Of a stretch of 50,817 nt of DNA, positions 27,584 to 38,381 are shown piece by piece. Under the pieces are notes generated by a model, which worked only from the letters and a program-made list of their open reading frames with translations, made no database searches and was not told the origin of the DNA. The translations under genes were made by a program, and so were the position numbers. Within the stretch, counting starts at the first letter, position 1; every line of letters begins with the position of its first letter. Source of the stretch: Stutzerimonas stutzeri (GTDB lineage: Bacteria > Pseudomonadota > Gammaproteobacteria > Pseudomonadales > Pseudomonadaceae); assembly GCF_024448935.1 (NCBI RefSeq), contig NZ_JAMOIE010000027.1, positions 1-50,817 of the forward strand, written 5' to 3'.

Positions 27584-28543
27584 CTATCGCTCCACGTCCA
27601 CCCAGACGAACTTCGCCGGGTCGAGTCTGGTTTCCTCATCGAGCCGATAGGCGACGAGCTTGCCGTACTTCACCGCGCTGTAATCGAGACAGGCGAGATT
27701 GGGTCGGATCGGCGCGGGTGTTCCGCTACGCCAGTAGTGCCCGACGAACAATAGGGGGTCATCCGGGCCATAGAGAAACAGCTGGCTCTTCTGGCTTTCA
27801 CTGAGCGGCACCCGCGCGGCCTTTTCCGGCAGGCCGTCGGGTTGGAAGACGATGTCGCCGTAGGTCTGGGGATTTTCTTCCCAGAATTTCGTCCGGAAGA
27901 AGCTGCGGGTGAAGCCCTCCGCGCTGGTCAGCGTCAGTCCTTCCGGCAGCGGCATGTCGGTGCCACGCAGCAGGCGGTCCAGTGCCTTGGCAGCGAAGCC
28001 TTGGGCGAACGCCGCGTCCCGCAAGAATGCGGGATCGACGCATCCATTGACCAACCGCTCGCGCAGCTGACCGATCATCGCATTGTCCCAGCAGGCATGA
28101 ACGACACGAAAGCGCTCGTTCTCCAGGTACAGCGGCAACGTCATGAACCATTCGCGGAAGGCGGTCCATTCTTGCGGATAGTGCTCGAATTGCTGGAAGG
28201 TATGCTGCAACAGCATGGCGTACCGCGGCGTGTGTTCGCGAACGAAGGTCTTGCCGCTCTCGGGGGGCGCCGGGGTGTACCAGCCCAGTGCGTTGAACTC
28301 GTGATTGCCCATGATGCAATGCGCCTGCCCCGCGTCGACCATTGCATGGACCAGGTGCAGCGCTTCGCGAATCCGTGGACCGCGATCAATGATGTCGCCA
28401 AGAAAGATCACCTGCCGACGTGGGTGCCGCCACACGTCGCCGTGCCGGCTATAGCCCAGCTGTTCAAGCAGACGTGCCAGTGTGTGGGCGCAACCATGCA
28501 CGTCCCCGATCAGGTCGTAGCTGCGTTCCGGGTCGACAACCAC
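27584..28543 (-). CDS. Calcineurin-like metallophosphatase
   Basis: Predicted metal-dependent phosphoesterase of the PPP/bis(5'-nucleosyl)-tetraphosphatase-like type, 319 residues. The metal-binding motifs are GDVHG (13-17), GDIIDRGP, GNHEFNALGW and, near the C terminus, VGHYWRSG. The substrate cannot be told from sequence. The start is a GTG overlapping the nadK stop by one base (TAGTG), with GGAGG just upstream. It abuts the rhomboid gene, so nadK, this gene and the protease are likely one transcript. Confidence 0.88.
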   Translation of the reverse strand: MVVDPERSYDLIGDVHGCAHTLARLLEQLGYSRHGDVWRHPRRQVIFLGDIIDRGPRIREALHLVHAMVDAGQAHCIMGNHEFNALGWYTPAPPESGKTFVREHTPRYAMLLQHTFQQFEHYPQEWTAFREWFMTLPLYLENERFRVVHACWDNAMIGQLRERLVNGCVDPAFLRDAAFAQGFAAKALDRLLRGTDMPLPEGLTLTSAEGFTRSFFRTKFWEENPQTYGDIVFQPDGLPEKAARVPLSESQKSQLFLYGPDDPLLFVGHYWRSGTPAPIRPNLACLDYSAVKYGKLVAYRLDEETRLDPAKFVWVDVER

Positions 28544-29430
28544 TATTCCCCTCCACCGAGGCGGCTACCCCAGCCAAGCTTGGTGCGGCAGACCTCGTAA
28601 TAGTTGTGGTCGAGCGGGTGGATCAGGTGAAGCTTCTGCGGTTTCTTGCGCACCGTGACGGTATCGCCTGGTGCGCAGGTGAAATGGTTCTGGCCATCGC
28701 AGGAGACCTGCGGGTAGATCTGCATGTTCGGCGAGACGACGATTTTCAGTTCGCTGTTGCCATCCACCACGATGGGCCGGCTGGACAGGGTGTGCGGATA
28801 CATCGGAACAACCACGATCGCATCCAGCCGGGGGTGCATGATCGGCCCGCCTGCGGAAAGCGCGTACGCAGTTGAGCCCGTGGGGGTGGCAATGATCAGC
28901 CCATCGGCCTTCTGACTGCAGACGAACTGACCATCGATATACAGCTCGAATTCGATCATCCGGGTCGACTTGCCGGGATGCAGCACCACGTCGTTGAGCG
29001 CGTCGCCTTCGCCAATGGACTCCTCGAAGCGCCGCACCTGGGCCTCGAGCAGGAAGCGATTCTCCAGCGTGTATTGCCCGCTTAACACCTCGGCGACCTT
29101 CTCTTCCAGCTCATCCGGGCGAATGTCGGTCAGGAACCCGAGGCTGCCCCGGTTGATCCCCAGCACCGGCACCCGATGCTTGGCCAGCGCCCGTGCCGCG
29201 CCTAGCAGGCTGCCGTCACCGCCCACTACGATCACCAGATCGCAGGATTCGCCGAGGCGCTGCCGCGAGGAGGTCTGCATGCCATGGCCAGGCAGCACCT
29301 CGGCGATGTTTTCTTCGAGGATCACGTGCAGGTGGCGCTCCACGAGGAATCTCTTCAACCGGCGGATGGTATCCAGCACCTGGGAGCTGCCCAGGCGACC
29401 GATGATGCCGATGTTGCGGAACTGGTCCAT
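28543..29430 (-). CDS. nadK: NAD kinase
   Basis: Phosphorylates NAD to NADP in the cytoplasm. The diagnostic GGDGS motif (70-74, catalytic Asp72) lies in VIVVGGDGSLLGAAR; the LNDVVLH and GSTAYALSAGGP motifs follow. The start at 29430 (MDQFRNIGIIGR) gives 295 residues, the usual length, and is preceded by AGGGAG; open frame upstream of it is not coding. First gene of the minus-strand block that runs to pepN. Confidence 0.95.
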   Translation of the reverse strand: MDQFRNIGIIGRLGSSQVLDTIRRLKRFLVERHLHVILEENIAEVLPGHGMQTSSRQRLGESCDLVIVVGGDGSLLGAARALAKHRVPVLGINRGSLGFLTDIRPDELEEKVAEVLSGQYTLENRFLLEAQVRRFEESIGEGDALNDVVLHPGKSTRMIEFELYIDGQFVCSQKADGLIIATPTGSTAYALSAGGPIMHPRLDAIVVVPMYPHTLSSRPIVVDGNSELKIVVSPNMQIYPQVSCDGQNHFTCAPGDTVTVRKKPQKLHLIHPLDHNYYEVCRTKLGWGSRLGGGE

Positions 29431-29638
29431 TGAAGCTCCCTGTAGGCGAGACGGGTGAAAGCGGTTGGGACAGGAGAAACACCAATCGGCCGAAACGTAT
29501 CTGGCATCAGTTTGGTGTCGCGCAGGCACGTTCGAGTTCAATAAACTGGTCGGCTTGGATTCCCCGTTGCAGTGCCGCCGGCGGATTATGGGCGAAAGCT
29601 GGAAGCGGCAGCAAACCAACCTCGGCTATGCTGCTTGC

Positions 29639-30571
29639 ATGAACCTGCCCTACCTTGGCGATCTGCTCCCCAGCCTGATGCACCCGGCCGTGCGGGATCT
29701 CGCTTGGGCGCTGCTCTCGCCACCGTTGCTGAGCGAGGCCCCGGCGCCACAACGACACCCTTTCACGGCCAGCCGCTGGGCTGAGCACCCTGAAGAGCTG
29801 GCCGACTGGCTGCGCCTGCTCGACACGCAGCCGGGGATCCTCGAGGCCTGGCTCGCGCAACGCAGCATCAGGCGGTTGGGGCTCTATTACGAGCGCCTCT
29901 GGCAATTCGCCCTGTGTCAGGCGCCCGATGTCGACCTGCTGGTGGCGAACCTGCCGATTCGCCATGGCGGCCATACCCTGGGCGAGATCGACCTGCTTCT
30001 GCGTGACCGGGAAGGTGTCCATCATCTGGAGCTGGCCGTCAAGTTCTACCTCGGCCTGGGCGACGACAGCGCGCGGCACGATCGCTGGCTGGGTCCCGGC
30101 AGCCACGACCGACTCGACATCAAACTGCGGCGCCTCTGTGACCACCAACTGAGGCTGCCCTCGGTGCCCGCCGCGCAACTATTGCTCAGCGAACTGACCA
30201 GCGCCCCGATCAACAGCGCGCTGTGGCTAGGCGGCTATCTGTTCCAGCCGCTAGCAAGCGCCTGCTCCCCGCCTGCCGGCGCCAGCCCCCAGCACCTGGG
30301 CGGGCGCTGGCTGCGTCACCACGATTGGCCGGGATTCGCTGGAAGCGACCACGAAACCGTCTGGCAACTCTTGCCTCGCCATGCCTGGTTGGCTCCCGCT
30401 CGCGTGCCGTGGAGCGCCGTCTGGCAGCGGCCCGATTTCGATCGGTGGGTCGTCGGCGCCGAGGGCCAACGCCAGGCGAAAATGCTGGTGCGCCTGGAGG
30501 AGCACGCAGATGGACACTGGCTCGAACAGGAGCGTCTGTTCCTGGTCCCCAGCACCTGGCCGGCCCGCTGA
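29639..30571 (+). CDS. DUF1853 family protein
   Basis: Protein of unknown function, 310 residues from the ATG at 29639 (MNLPYLGDLLPSLMHPAVRDLAW). Conserved features are the HPAVRDLAWALLSPPLL start, RLGLYYERLWQF, HTLGEIDLLLRD and HHLELAVKFYLG, which together look like a PD-(D/E)xK nuclease-type core (E...D...ExK); that fold is an inference. It faces away from nadK across about 200 bp. The start is uncertain: 29588 (MGESWKR) is an alternative, and neither has a strong ribosome site. Confidence 0.8.
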   Translation: MNLPYLGDLLPSLMHPAVRDLAWALLSPPLLSEAPAPQRHPFTASRWAEHPEELADWLRLLDTQPGILEAWLAQRSIRRLGLYYERLWQFALCQAPDVDLLVANLPIRHGGHTLGEIDLLLRDREGVHHLELAVKFYLGLGDDSARHDRWLGPGSHDRLDIKLRRLCDHQLRLPSVPAAQLLLSELTSAPINSALWLGGYLFQPLASACSPPAGASPQHLGGRWLRHHDWPGFAGSDHETVWQLLPRHAWLAPARVPWSAVWQRPDFDRWVVGAEGQRQAKMLVRLEEHADGHWLEQERLFLVPSTWPAR

Positions 30572-30655
30572 ACTGCACCTGACGTGAAAACGTCACCTGC
30601 ATCCGGCAGACTTGTGCGGCAACAGCACCTTCTTCCACCGTCAGGGTCAGCCTCG

Positions 30656-31879
30656 ATGAATTCGGACCAGGTCCATTCAATCGCACCGGAACAATCGAGT
30701 CCGTGGACAATTTTCCTGCTATTCCTGCGCCTCGGGCTGACGTCATTTGGCGGTCCGGTGGCCCACTTGAGCTATTTCCGTGAAGCGTTCGTTCACCGCC
30801 GGCGCTGGCTTGACGAGCAGGGCTATGCGGATCTGGTAGCCCTCTGTCAGTTTCTACCCGGCCCGGCGAGCAGCCAGGTCGGAATGGCCATCGGCCTGCT
30901 GAGGGGCGGCTATCGCGGTTCGCTGGCGGCCTGGACAGGATTCACGCTGCCTTCAGCAGTCGCCTTGGCGTTGTTCGCGCTGGGCATCGGCCACCTGGGC
31001 GATGGTTTGCCCGAGGGGCTTCTCCACGGCCTCAAGATCGTCGCGGTCGCCGTAGTGGCTCAGGCGGTATGGGGAATGGCACGTAACCTATGCACCGATG
31101 GCCCGCGAATCGCAATCGCGCTGCTGGCTGCCTGCGCGGTTCTGCTGTTGGCCAGTGCCTGGGCGCAGTTGCTCGTCATCGCATTCGCCGGCCTGACTGG
31201 ATTGGTGTTGTTTCGCCCTGCTGCCATGTCCAACCTCACCCCTTGCCGGCCGCGCGTGGGGCAAACAACCGGCGCCTTGGCGTTGCTGCTGTTGTTTGCC
31301 TTGCTGCTTGTGCTGCCTGCATTGGCTGCCGCCTCGTCCAGCCAGCTAGTGGCGATGTTCGACAGCTTCTATCGCGCCGGCGCGCTGGTATTCGGTGGCG
31401 GCCATGTGGTGCTACCGCTGCTGCAAGCCGAAGTCGTGCCCAACGGCTGGGTCAGCAATGACATTTTTATGGCCGGTTACGGCGCAGCCCAAGCGGTGCC
31501 AGGGCCGCTATTCACCTTTTCTGCTTTTCTCGGGGCCTCGATTCGCGGCGGCAGCAGCAGCAGCCTGATCAACGCCTCGCTGTGCCTGATCGCCGTGTTC
31601 ATGCCATCGTTTCTGCTGGTGTTCGGCGCCATGCCGTTCTGGGACCGTTTGCGTGCCAATCGGCGCATGCAAGCAGCGCTGGGCGGGGTGAATGCCGCGG
31701 TCGTCGGGCTGTTGCTGGCAGCGCTATACGATCCGGTCTGGACCAGCGCGATTTTTGGCCCAGCCGATTTTGTCCTGGCGGCCATTGCCTTGGCGGCCCT
31801 GATGGTGTGGAAGTTGCCGCCCTGGCTGGTGGTACTGGCTGGCGGCATCGCCGGCTGGTTGCTTGCCATGCTGAGCTAG
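30656..31879 (+). CDS. chrA: Chromate transporter ChrA, two-domain
   Basis: Inner-membrane protein of the CHR family, which exports chromate. The 407 residues form two homologous halves: the first has FLRLGLTSFGGPVAHLSYFRE and QFLPGPASSQVGMAIGLLRGG, the second GALVFGGGHVVLPLL and AQAVPGPLFTFSAFLGA. This is the long-chain, two-domain type. The start at 30656 gives a family-like N terminus; an open frame from 30584 is less likely. No chrB regulator lies nearby, so a role in chromate resistance is plausible but not shown. It ends overlapping a small open frame on the other strand. Confidence 0.92.
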   Translation: MNSDQVHSIAPEQSSPWTIFLLFLRLGLTSFGGPVAHLSYFREAFVHRRRWLDEQGYADLVALCQFLPGPASSQVGMAIGLLRGGYRGSLAAWTGFTLPSAVALALFALGIGHLGDGLPEGLLHGLKIVAVAVVAQAVWGMARNLCTDGPRIAIALLAACAVLLLASAWAQLLVIAFAGLTGLVLFRPAAMSNLTPCRPRVGQTTGALALLLLFALLLVLPALAAASSSQLVAMFDSFYRAGALVFGGGHVVLPLLQAEVVPNGWVSNDIFMAGYGAAQAVPGPLFTFSAFLGASIRGGSSSSLINASLCLIAVFMPSFLLVFGAMPFWDRLRANRRMQAALGGVNAAVVGLLLAALYDPVWTSAIFGPADFVLAAIALAALMVWKLPPWLVVLAGGIAGWLLAMLS

Positions 31880-32079
31880 AGGCTCGTCGGTTCAGCCGCT
31901 GCGTTCGGTTCGCCCGCCGGAACGCTCAAACCTGATGGCATCTGCTTAGCGAACAGCACTTCGACGGCTGCCAGGGCGCGCGGCACCAATTGATGGCGAA
32001 TCTCCTGCAGATACCGAGGCGACAGTGTGTTGAGCGGAACCAGGCAGTGAAGAAGATCGGGAGGCAGCAGCTTGTTCAC
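31876..32079 (-). pseudogene. Short ORF, possible remnant of a cyclic-nucleotide-binding protein
   Basis: A 67-codon frame with a GTG start at 32079. The first 45 residues (MNKLLPPDLLHCLVPLNTLSPRYLQEIRHQLVPRALAAVEVLFAK) look like the N-terminal lead-in of cyclic-nucleotide-binding domain proteins. The rest (QMPSGLSVPAGEPNAAAEPTSL) does not, and the frame ends overlapping the end of chrA. I read it as a truncated gene, cut where chrA was joined. A real small protein is also possible. Confidence 0.35.
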
Positions 32080-32108
32080 CCATGAATGAGCTCCAAAGGG
32101 GCGAAAGG

Positions 32109-33023
32109 TCAGCGCAGCAGCCCGTCCAACTGCGCCTGGGCAGCTCTTCGGCCCTGCAGACCGCCGGTGTGCACGAAGATGAGCCGCGTGCCACAGGCAA
32201 AATAACCGCCCTGCACATGAAAGCGCAATGCCATCATCGCCTTGGCCGTGTAAACGGGCTCCAGAGGAACGCCGGAGATTGCTTCAGTCTCCAGCAGAAA
32301 CCGGGCCAGCGGTTCGTCGAATCGACCGAAGCCTCCACGGCTGGCGTCGACCAGCTGGTACCTGGAGTCAGCAGTGCCGGCGTCTCGCAACAGCCGGCTG
32401 ACTTCGTCTGCAACGCCGTGCGAAGGCGGACCTGCCAGCGCTCCGTGGACCATTCTTCTGCGCCGCTGCGCCTCGCCGATCACTAACCCAGCCAAGGTGG
32501 TACCCGTGCCCGCGGCAAGCCACCAGCCCTCGTAATCCTCCCAGCCGATGGCGGCCAGGCGCGTTTGCACGTGGTCGACCAGCGGGGTGCACCCCCGTGC
32601 GCCAGCAAGCCCGCCGCCACCTTCGGGTACGCAGTAGTAACCGGGGAACCGCTCGCGCCAGGTATTGAAGAAATCCGCCCGGTGCCGTTCGCGATAGCCG
32701 CCATAACCTAGCCAGTGCAGCTGCATGCCGAAGCGCTGCAAATCTTCGACAGTGGCTGTCTGCTGCGGATTGCCACGCAGGAGCCCGACGCTGGCCAGCC
32801 CGTAACGCTTGGCCGCTGCGGCTAGCGCATGCAGATGATTGGAGTGAGGGCCGCCAAGGCTGATCAACCCTGACGCGCCGCTGGCTTGTGCCGCAGCAAG
32901 GTGATGCGCAAGCTTGAACCACTTGTTCCCGGACAGCTCTGGATCGAGCAGATCCAGCCGCAGCACGGCAAGCTGAACATCGGCCTCGCGTAGCCAGGGC
33001 AGATCAAGCCGCTGCAGCGGCAC
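32109..33023 (-). CDS. ACC deaminase / D-cysteine desulfhydrase-like PLP enzyme
   Basis: Fold-type II pyridoxal-phosphate enzyme related to 1-aminocyclopropane-1-carboxylate deaminase and D-cysteine desulfhydrase. The PLP lysine is in ELSGNKWFKL, the substrate-activating serine region in GGPHSNHLHALAAAA, and a phosphate-binding glycine run in AAGTGTTLAGL. Sequence alone does not decide between the two activities. The start is unclear: GTG at 33023 gives 304 residues, but homology seems to begin near it and the upstream gene ends at 33067, so a rarer start (ATT or ATC near 33050) is possible. It is downstream of the coiled-coil gene on the same strand. Confidence 0.82.
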   Translation of the reverse strand: MPLQRLDLPWLREADVQLAVLRLDLLDPELSGNKWFKLAHHLAAAQASGASGLISLGGPHSNHLHALAAAAKRYGLASVGLLRGNPQQTATVEDLQRFGMQLHWLGYGGYRERHRADFFNTWRERFPGYYCVPEGGGGLAGARGCTPLVDHVQTRLAAIGWEDYEGWWLAAGTGTTLAGLVIGEAQRRRRMVHGALAGPPSHGVADEVSRLLRDAGTADSRYQLVDASRGGFGRFDEPLARFLLETEAISGVPLEPVYTAKAMMALRFHVQGGYFACGTRLIFVHTGGLQGRRAAQAQLDGLLR

Positions 33024-33066
33024 TGAGGCCAGGCTGGGGATAGATGCTGAAATGATGGAAACCCTG

Positions 33067-34428
33067 TCAGCTACCGCTACGCAGTCGATCCGGAGACCGA
33101 TGCCTGGCGCAACAATTGGACTCGCCGATGACGAAGCGTGCTGGCGAGTCGACTTTGTCCAAGGGCATGTTGCAGCGCTCCCCTGTCGAGAGGCTGGCCA
33201 CGCAGGCAGGTTGCTGATAATGCTGAACCCACTTGCCGTACTGCTCCTCGGAGACCGCACATTTGGCGGCGGCATACGCTAGCGGATTCTCCTGATAGCG
33301 CGCCATATCCTGAAGCGCGATCGTCAGGTGTCCGGCGCCGGGATGATAAGCCATGAACACCACGCCGATCCGTGACAACCTTTCGAGCACTCGGTCCCCC
33401 GTTTGCTCGGCCAGCACGCCCACCTGCTTCTGTAGCGCTTCGATCTCTTCCTGCAGTTGCGCATCCAGCTCGTTGCGATAAGCCAGCTCGACGTCCCGAA
33501 TAGCAATCTGCTCCTTGCATTCAGCAACCGCTGCGGCGACCTGCACCTGCAACTCGGTGTCGAAGCGCGCCCGTGCAGCATCGGCTTCGTCACGAGTGTT
33601 CTGCTCAACCGCGCGCAGCTGCCGGCTCATCTCCTCACGGGTGTTCTGGAAGCCCTCGGCCTGCGCTGCGAGCTGGGCGCGAAGGTTCACTGTCTGCTGC
33701 TCATGTTCAAGCAACTGCCCACGCAATCGACTGATTTCAGTGTGCAGCGTTGCCTGCTGTTGAGCGGCCATAACCCGCAGTTTTGCGAGGTCGGCCTCGC
33801 GCCATTGTTCCAGGCTGGCAATGCGCAAGCGCTGCTGCTTGATCAACTGCGCAGCCTTGAGTCGCTGTTCCTTTTCGAGCAGCTCGGTGCGGCGAGTGGC
33901 AGCCCGCTTGGCCGCGCCCGGCGTGTAGCAGGTGTCTTCAGCCACCATTTGCAGACGCTCGGTGGGCACGGTCGGCGATGCCTCTTCTTCCACCAGCAGT
34001 CCCAGCTGGTTGCGCTTGATGCGGTCACGCAACATGACGAAGTGGTTCTTGCCGGGTGTCAGGTCCGGGTCCCACAAGTGCATCTGGTGCCAGGACACCG
34101 GGCACTGGCTGCGACAGGCCAGGCGGATCGGCCCGGCGCCGAGATCCGGCCCGCGCCCGGTGCGTTCGGCAAGGCTGCGCAGTGGGATATTCCAGCCACT
34201 GTCGGCTGATCCGTCCTCGTTGAAATCGAGATAGAAGAACACTGCCGCGCGAATCTGCAGCCGTGCATTGACCAGCACATACGCGACCCGCATCTGCTGA
34301 TCGGCGAACTCCGGCATGCTCACCACCCCATCGAGCATGGCCTCGAATTCTGGGTAGAGCATTTCCTTGCTGACGCCGCCATCATTGAAGAACAGTACGG
34401 CTTCGACCGTCTGCGGTTTGATTTGCAT
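33067..34428 (-). CDS. Coiled-coil protein with C-terminal Cys cluster, function unknown
   Basis: 453-residue protein from the ATG at 34428 (GAGGAA upstream). Three parts: an N-terminal globular domain (about 1-165; VEAVLFFNDGGVSKEMLYPEFEAML, then an FFYLDFNEDGSADSGW stretch); a long charged, Gln/Glu/Arg-rich region (about 180-370) with heptad character, surely coiled coil; and a C-terminal piece with QEQ-like helices ending in a C-x9-C-x19-CC-x2-H set that could bind zinc. I recall such proteins being labelled 'chromosome partitioning protein' in Pseudomonas, but no ParA or ParB motif is visible, so I would not use that name. Same direction as the PLP gene downstream, 43 bp away. Confidence 0.75.
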   Translation of the reverse strand: MQIKPQTVEAVLFFNDGGVSKEMLYPEFEAMLDGVVSMPEFADQQMRVAYVLVNARLQIRAAVFFYLDFNEDGSADSGWNIPLRSLAERTGRGPDLGAGPIRLACRSQCPVSWHQMHLWDPDLTPGKNHFVMLRDRIKRNQLGLLVEEEASPTVPTERLQMVAEDTCYTPGAAKRAATRRTELLEKEQRLKAAQLIKQQRLRIASLEQWREADLAKLRVMAAQQQATLHTEISRLRGQLLEHEQQTVNLRAQLAAQAEGFQNTREEMSRQLRAVEQNTRDEADAARARFDTELQVQVAAAVAECKEQIAIRDVELAYRNELDAQLQEEIEALQKQVGVLAEQTGDRVLERLSRIGVVFMAYHPGAGHLTIALQDMARYQENPLAYAAAKCAVSEEQYGKWVQHYQQPACVASLSTGERCNMPLDKVDSPARFVIGESNCCARHRSPDRLRSGS

Positions 34429-34614
34429 GCTCGGTTCCTCAACAACTTGAACGGCCCGCGGGAAATCCGCGCTGCAGACGCCCGGCGCTCGCCAGCCCAT
34501 GGTTGGGCCGAAGTGTAGGGGAAAAGCCAAACCGGCAATGTGACTGGGTTGGCAGCGACTTCGGCGCCAGGATTGGCTGTCGAAACGCCACCGGCACACT
34601 GTGAACGGGTTGAA

Positions 34615-35056
34615 CTAAGCCGGTCGGCCCTTCATTGCCGCAAGCTGAGGAGCGAGACGCCTGCGCATGTTCTCACCGAGCGCCTGCAGCCCGCTCATCG
34701 GCCGGATCCTGACTTCGCAATCGGTAATCAGCCCAGTCTCATCGAAGCGAATCATGTCGATACCCTTGAGCTGACGATCACCGACGCGAGCGCTGAACGC
34801 CCACACGACGTCTGTGCCATCGGTGCCGGCCAGCTCGCGGTGATAGGCGAAGTCTTCGAATAGCCTGACCAGGGTATTGAGGATCAGATTGACCGCCGCA
34901 GCGCTCTCATAGGATGTGAAGGCCATCGGCGAGCGAAACACCGCCTGCGGGTTGCAGCCGCTCGGGCAACCGGCTGAGATCGCCAGCTGCAACCATCCGC
35001 TGCCAGCGCTGTAAGGTTGCAGCAGCGGCCGGGTGTAGTGGAAGAGATGTGCTCAC
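34615..35056 (-). pseudogene. NTF2/SnoaL-like gene with a frameshift
   Basis: Two frames together make one NTF2-like (SnoaL fold) protein. The first, from a GTG at 35056 behind AGGAG, reads MSTSLPLHPAAAATLQRWQR then MVAAGDLSRLPERL; the second reads NPQAVFRSPMAFTSYESAAAVNLILNTL to the stop at 34615. They join if one base of the AA at 34952-34953 is removed, which restores LPERLHPQAVFRSPMAF. As it stands the gene is broken near residue 37; either a real mutation or a sequencing error. Function unknown; the fold is used by isomerases and by small ligand-binding proteins. Confidence 0.75.
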
Positions 35057-35094
35057 GTCGCTGCTCCTGTACAAAGTCGTTGCTCCTGTACAAA
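35057..35094. repeat. 19-bp tandem duplication carrying the ribosome site
   Basis: GTCG(C/T)TGCTCCTGTACAAA stands twice in a row, 35057-35075 and 35076-35094, with one mismatch. On the minus strand each copy contains AGGAG, so the ribosome site of the NTF2-like gene is duplicated directly before its GTG start. Confidence 0.85.
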
Positions 35095-35120
35095 AAAAGC
35101 CCCGCTTGAAAGCGGGGCTT
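35092..35120 (-). terminator. Rho-independent terminator of fadH
   Basis: AAGCCCCGCT and AGCGGGGCTT form a 10-bp stem with a four-base loop, followed on the minus strand by seven T. It starts 6 bp after the fadH stop at 35126. Transcription of the NTF2-like gene just beyond it would need its own promoter or read-through. Confidence 0.9.
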
Positions 35121-35125
35121 CGGTA

Positions 35126-37363
<2,238 letters not shown>

Positions 37364-37370
37364 CTAACCC

Positions 37371-38381
37371 ATGCGCACCTATAGCAAGTTGCTCGGCCTC
37401 GCCGTGCTCGCCCTCGCGGCGTTCATCATCTACCTCGACTGGACCCAAGACCGGGACAGTGGCCCCTTGCTTTCTGACCTTCGGGTTCTTCCTATCGAGA
37501 GCCAGGGCCAGCCGGGTGAAACCGGCAACCTGCTCGGGATCGAAACCCGACTGATGCCGGCGGACTACCAGAGCCGCGAGCGGTTGCAATTGAAGTTCGC
37601 CACCTACCTGGACCAGGCGCGAGAAGCCGGACTGCTCAATCCCCGAACGGTTGTCGTGCTGCCAGAGCATGTCGGCACGGGCCTGTTCGCCCTCGGCGAG
37701 AAGCCTGAAGTCCAGCAGGCCCGCACGCTGCGCGACGCCGTACAATGGATGGCGCTGAGCAACCCCTGGGACTACTTGCATGCGCTGCTGGGCAACGAAG
37801 GGGATGATCACCGTACCGAGGCCGTTCTGAAGATCAAGGCACGGAAGATGGCTGATGACTATCAGCTGATTTTCGGAGGCCTGGCGAAGGCGTACGGTGT
37901 GACAGTCGTCGCCGGCTCGATCGTGCTGCCCGAACCCTATCTGGACGAGGGTCGACTACGGAGCGGTACCGGGCCGCTTCGGCAGGTCAGCCTCAGTTTC
38001 ACGCCGGACGGCGAGGTACTGGGGCCACTGCAGTACAAGCAGAAACTGACTCGTTATGAGCGCCGTTACAGCGAAGCGCTCGAAGGTCAGACGCCATCGG
38101 TACTGCAGACGCCGGCCGGTCGGTTGATCGTTTTGCTCGGCTGCGATGCCTATGCACGACATGTTGCCGACGAAGCGGAGCTGATTGCCGTACCAGGCGC
38201 ACGTGACGAGCCGCTGGCCACCTGCCGCGCGAACCTGGGCATAACTGCAAAACTGGCGCGGATGGATGTGCATACGCTGGGGCTGCCGTGGGATCTGGTC
38301 GGTTCGCCTCGCAGGCCGACACGACACCATCAGGGCGCGCCGGTGCGTTTGCGCAACCAGTGGCTGCCGAATCGACCATGA
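37371..38381 (+). CDS. Membrane-anchored nitrilase-superfamily protein
   Basis: 336 residues with one N-terminal membrane segment (about 7-23), so the hydrolase domain probably faces the periplasm. The carbon-nitrogen hydrolase triad can be placed: Glu99 in VVVLPEHVG, a lysine (223 or 225) in LQYKQKLT, and Cys258 in LIVLLGCDAYA. Which amide or nitrile it cleaves is not known; Lnt-like acyl transfer is possible, but the protein lacks the multi-helix N terminus of Lnt. The AraC-type regulator gene overlaps its end (ATGA), so the two are cotranscribed. Confidence 0.8.
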   Translation: MRTYSKLLGLAVLALAAFIIYLDWTQDRDSGPLLSDLRVLPIESQGQPGETGNLLGIETRLMPADYQSRERLQLKFATYLDQAREAGLLNPRTVVVLPEHVGTGLFALGEKPEVQQARTLRDAVQWMALSNPWDYLHALLGNEGDDHRTEAVLKIKARKMADDYQLIFGGLAKAYGVTVVAGSIVLPEPYLDEGRLRSGTGPLRQVSLSFTPDGEVLGPLQYKQKLTRYERRYSEALEGQTPSVLQTPAGRLIVLLGCDAYARHVADEAELIAVPGARDEPLATCRANLGITAKLARMDVHTLGLPWDLVGSPRRPTRHHQGAPVRLRNQWLPNRP

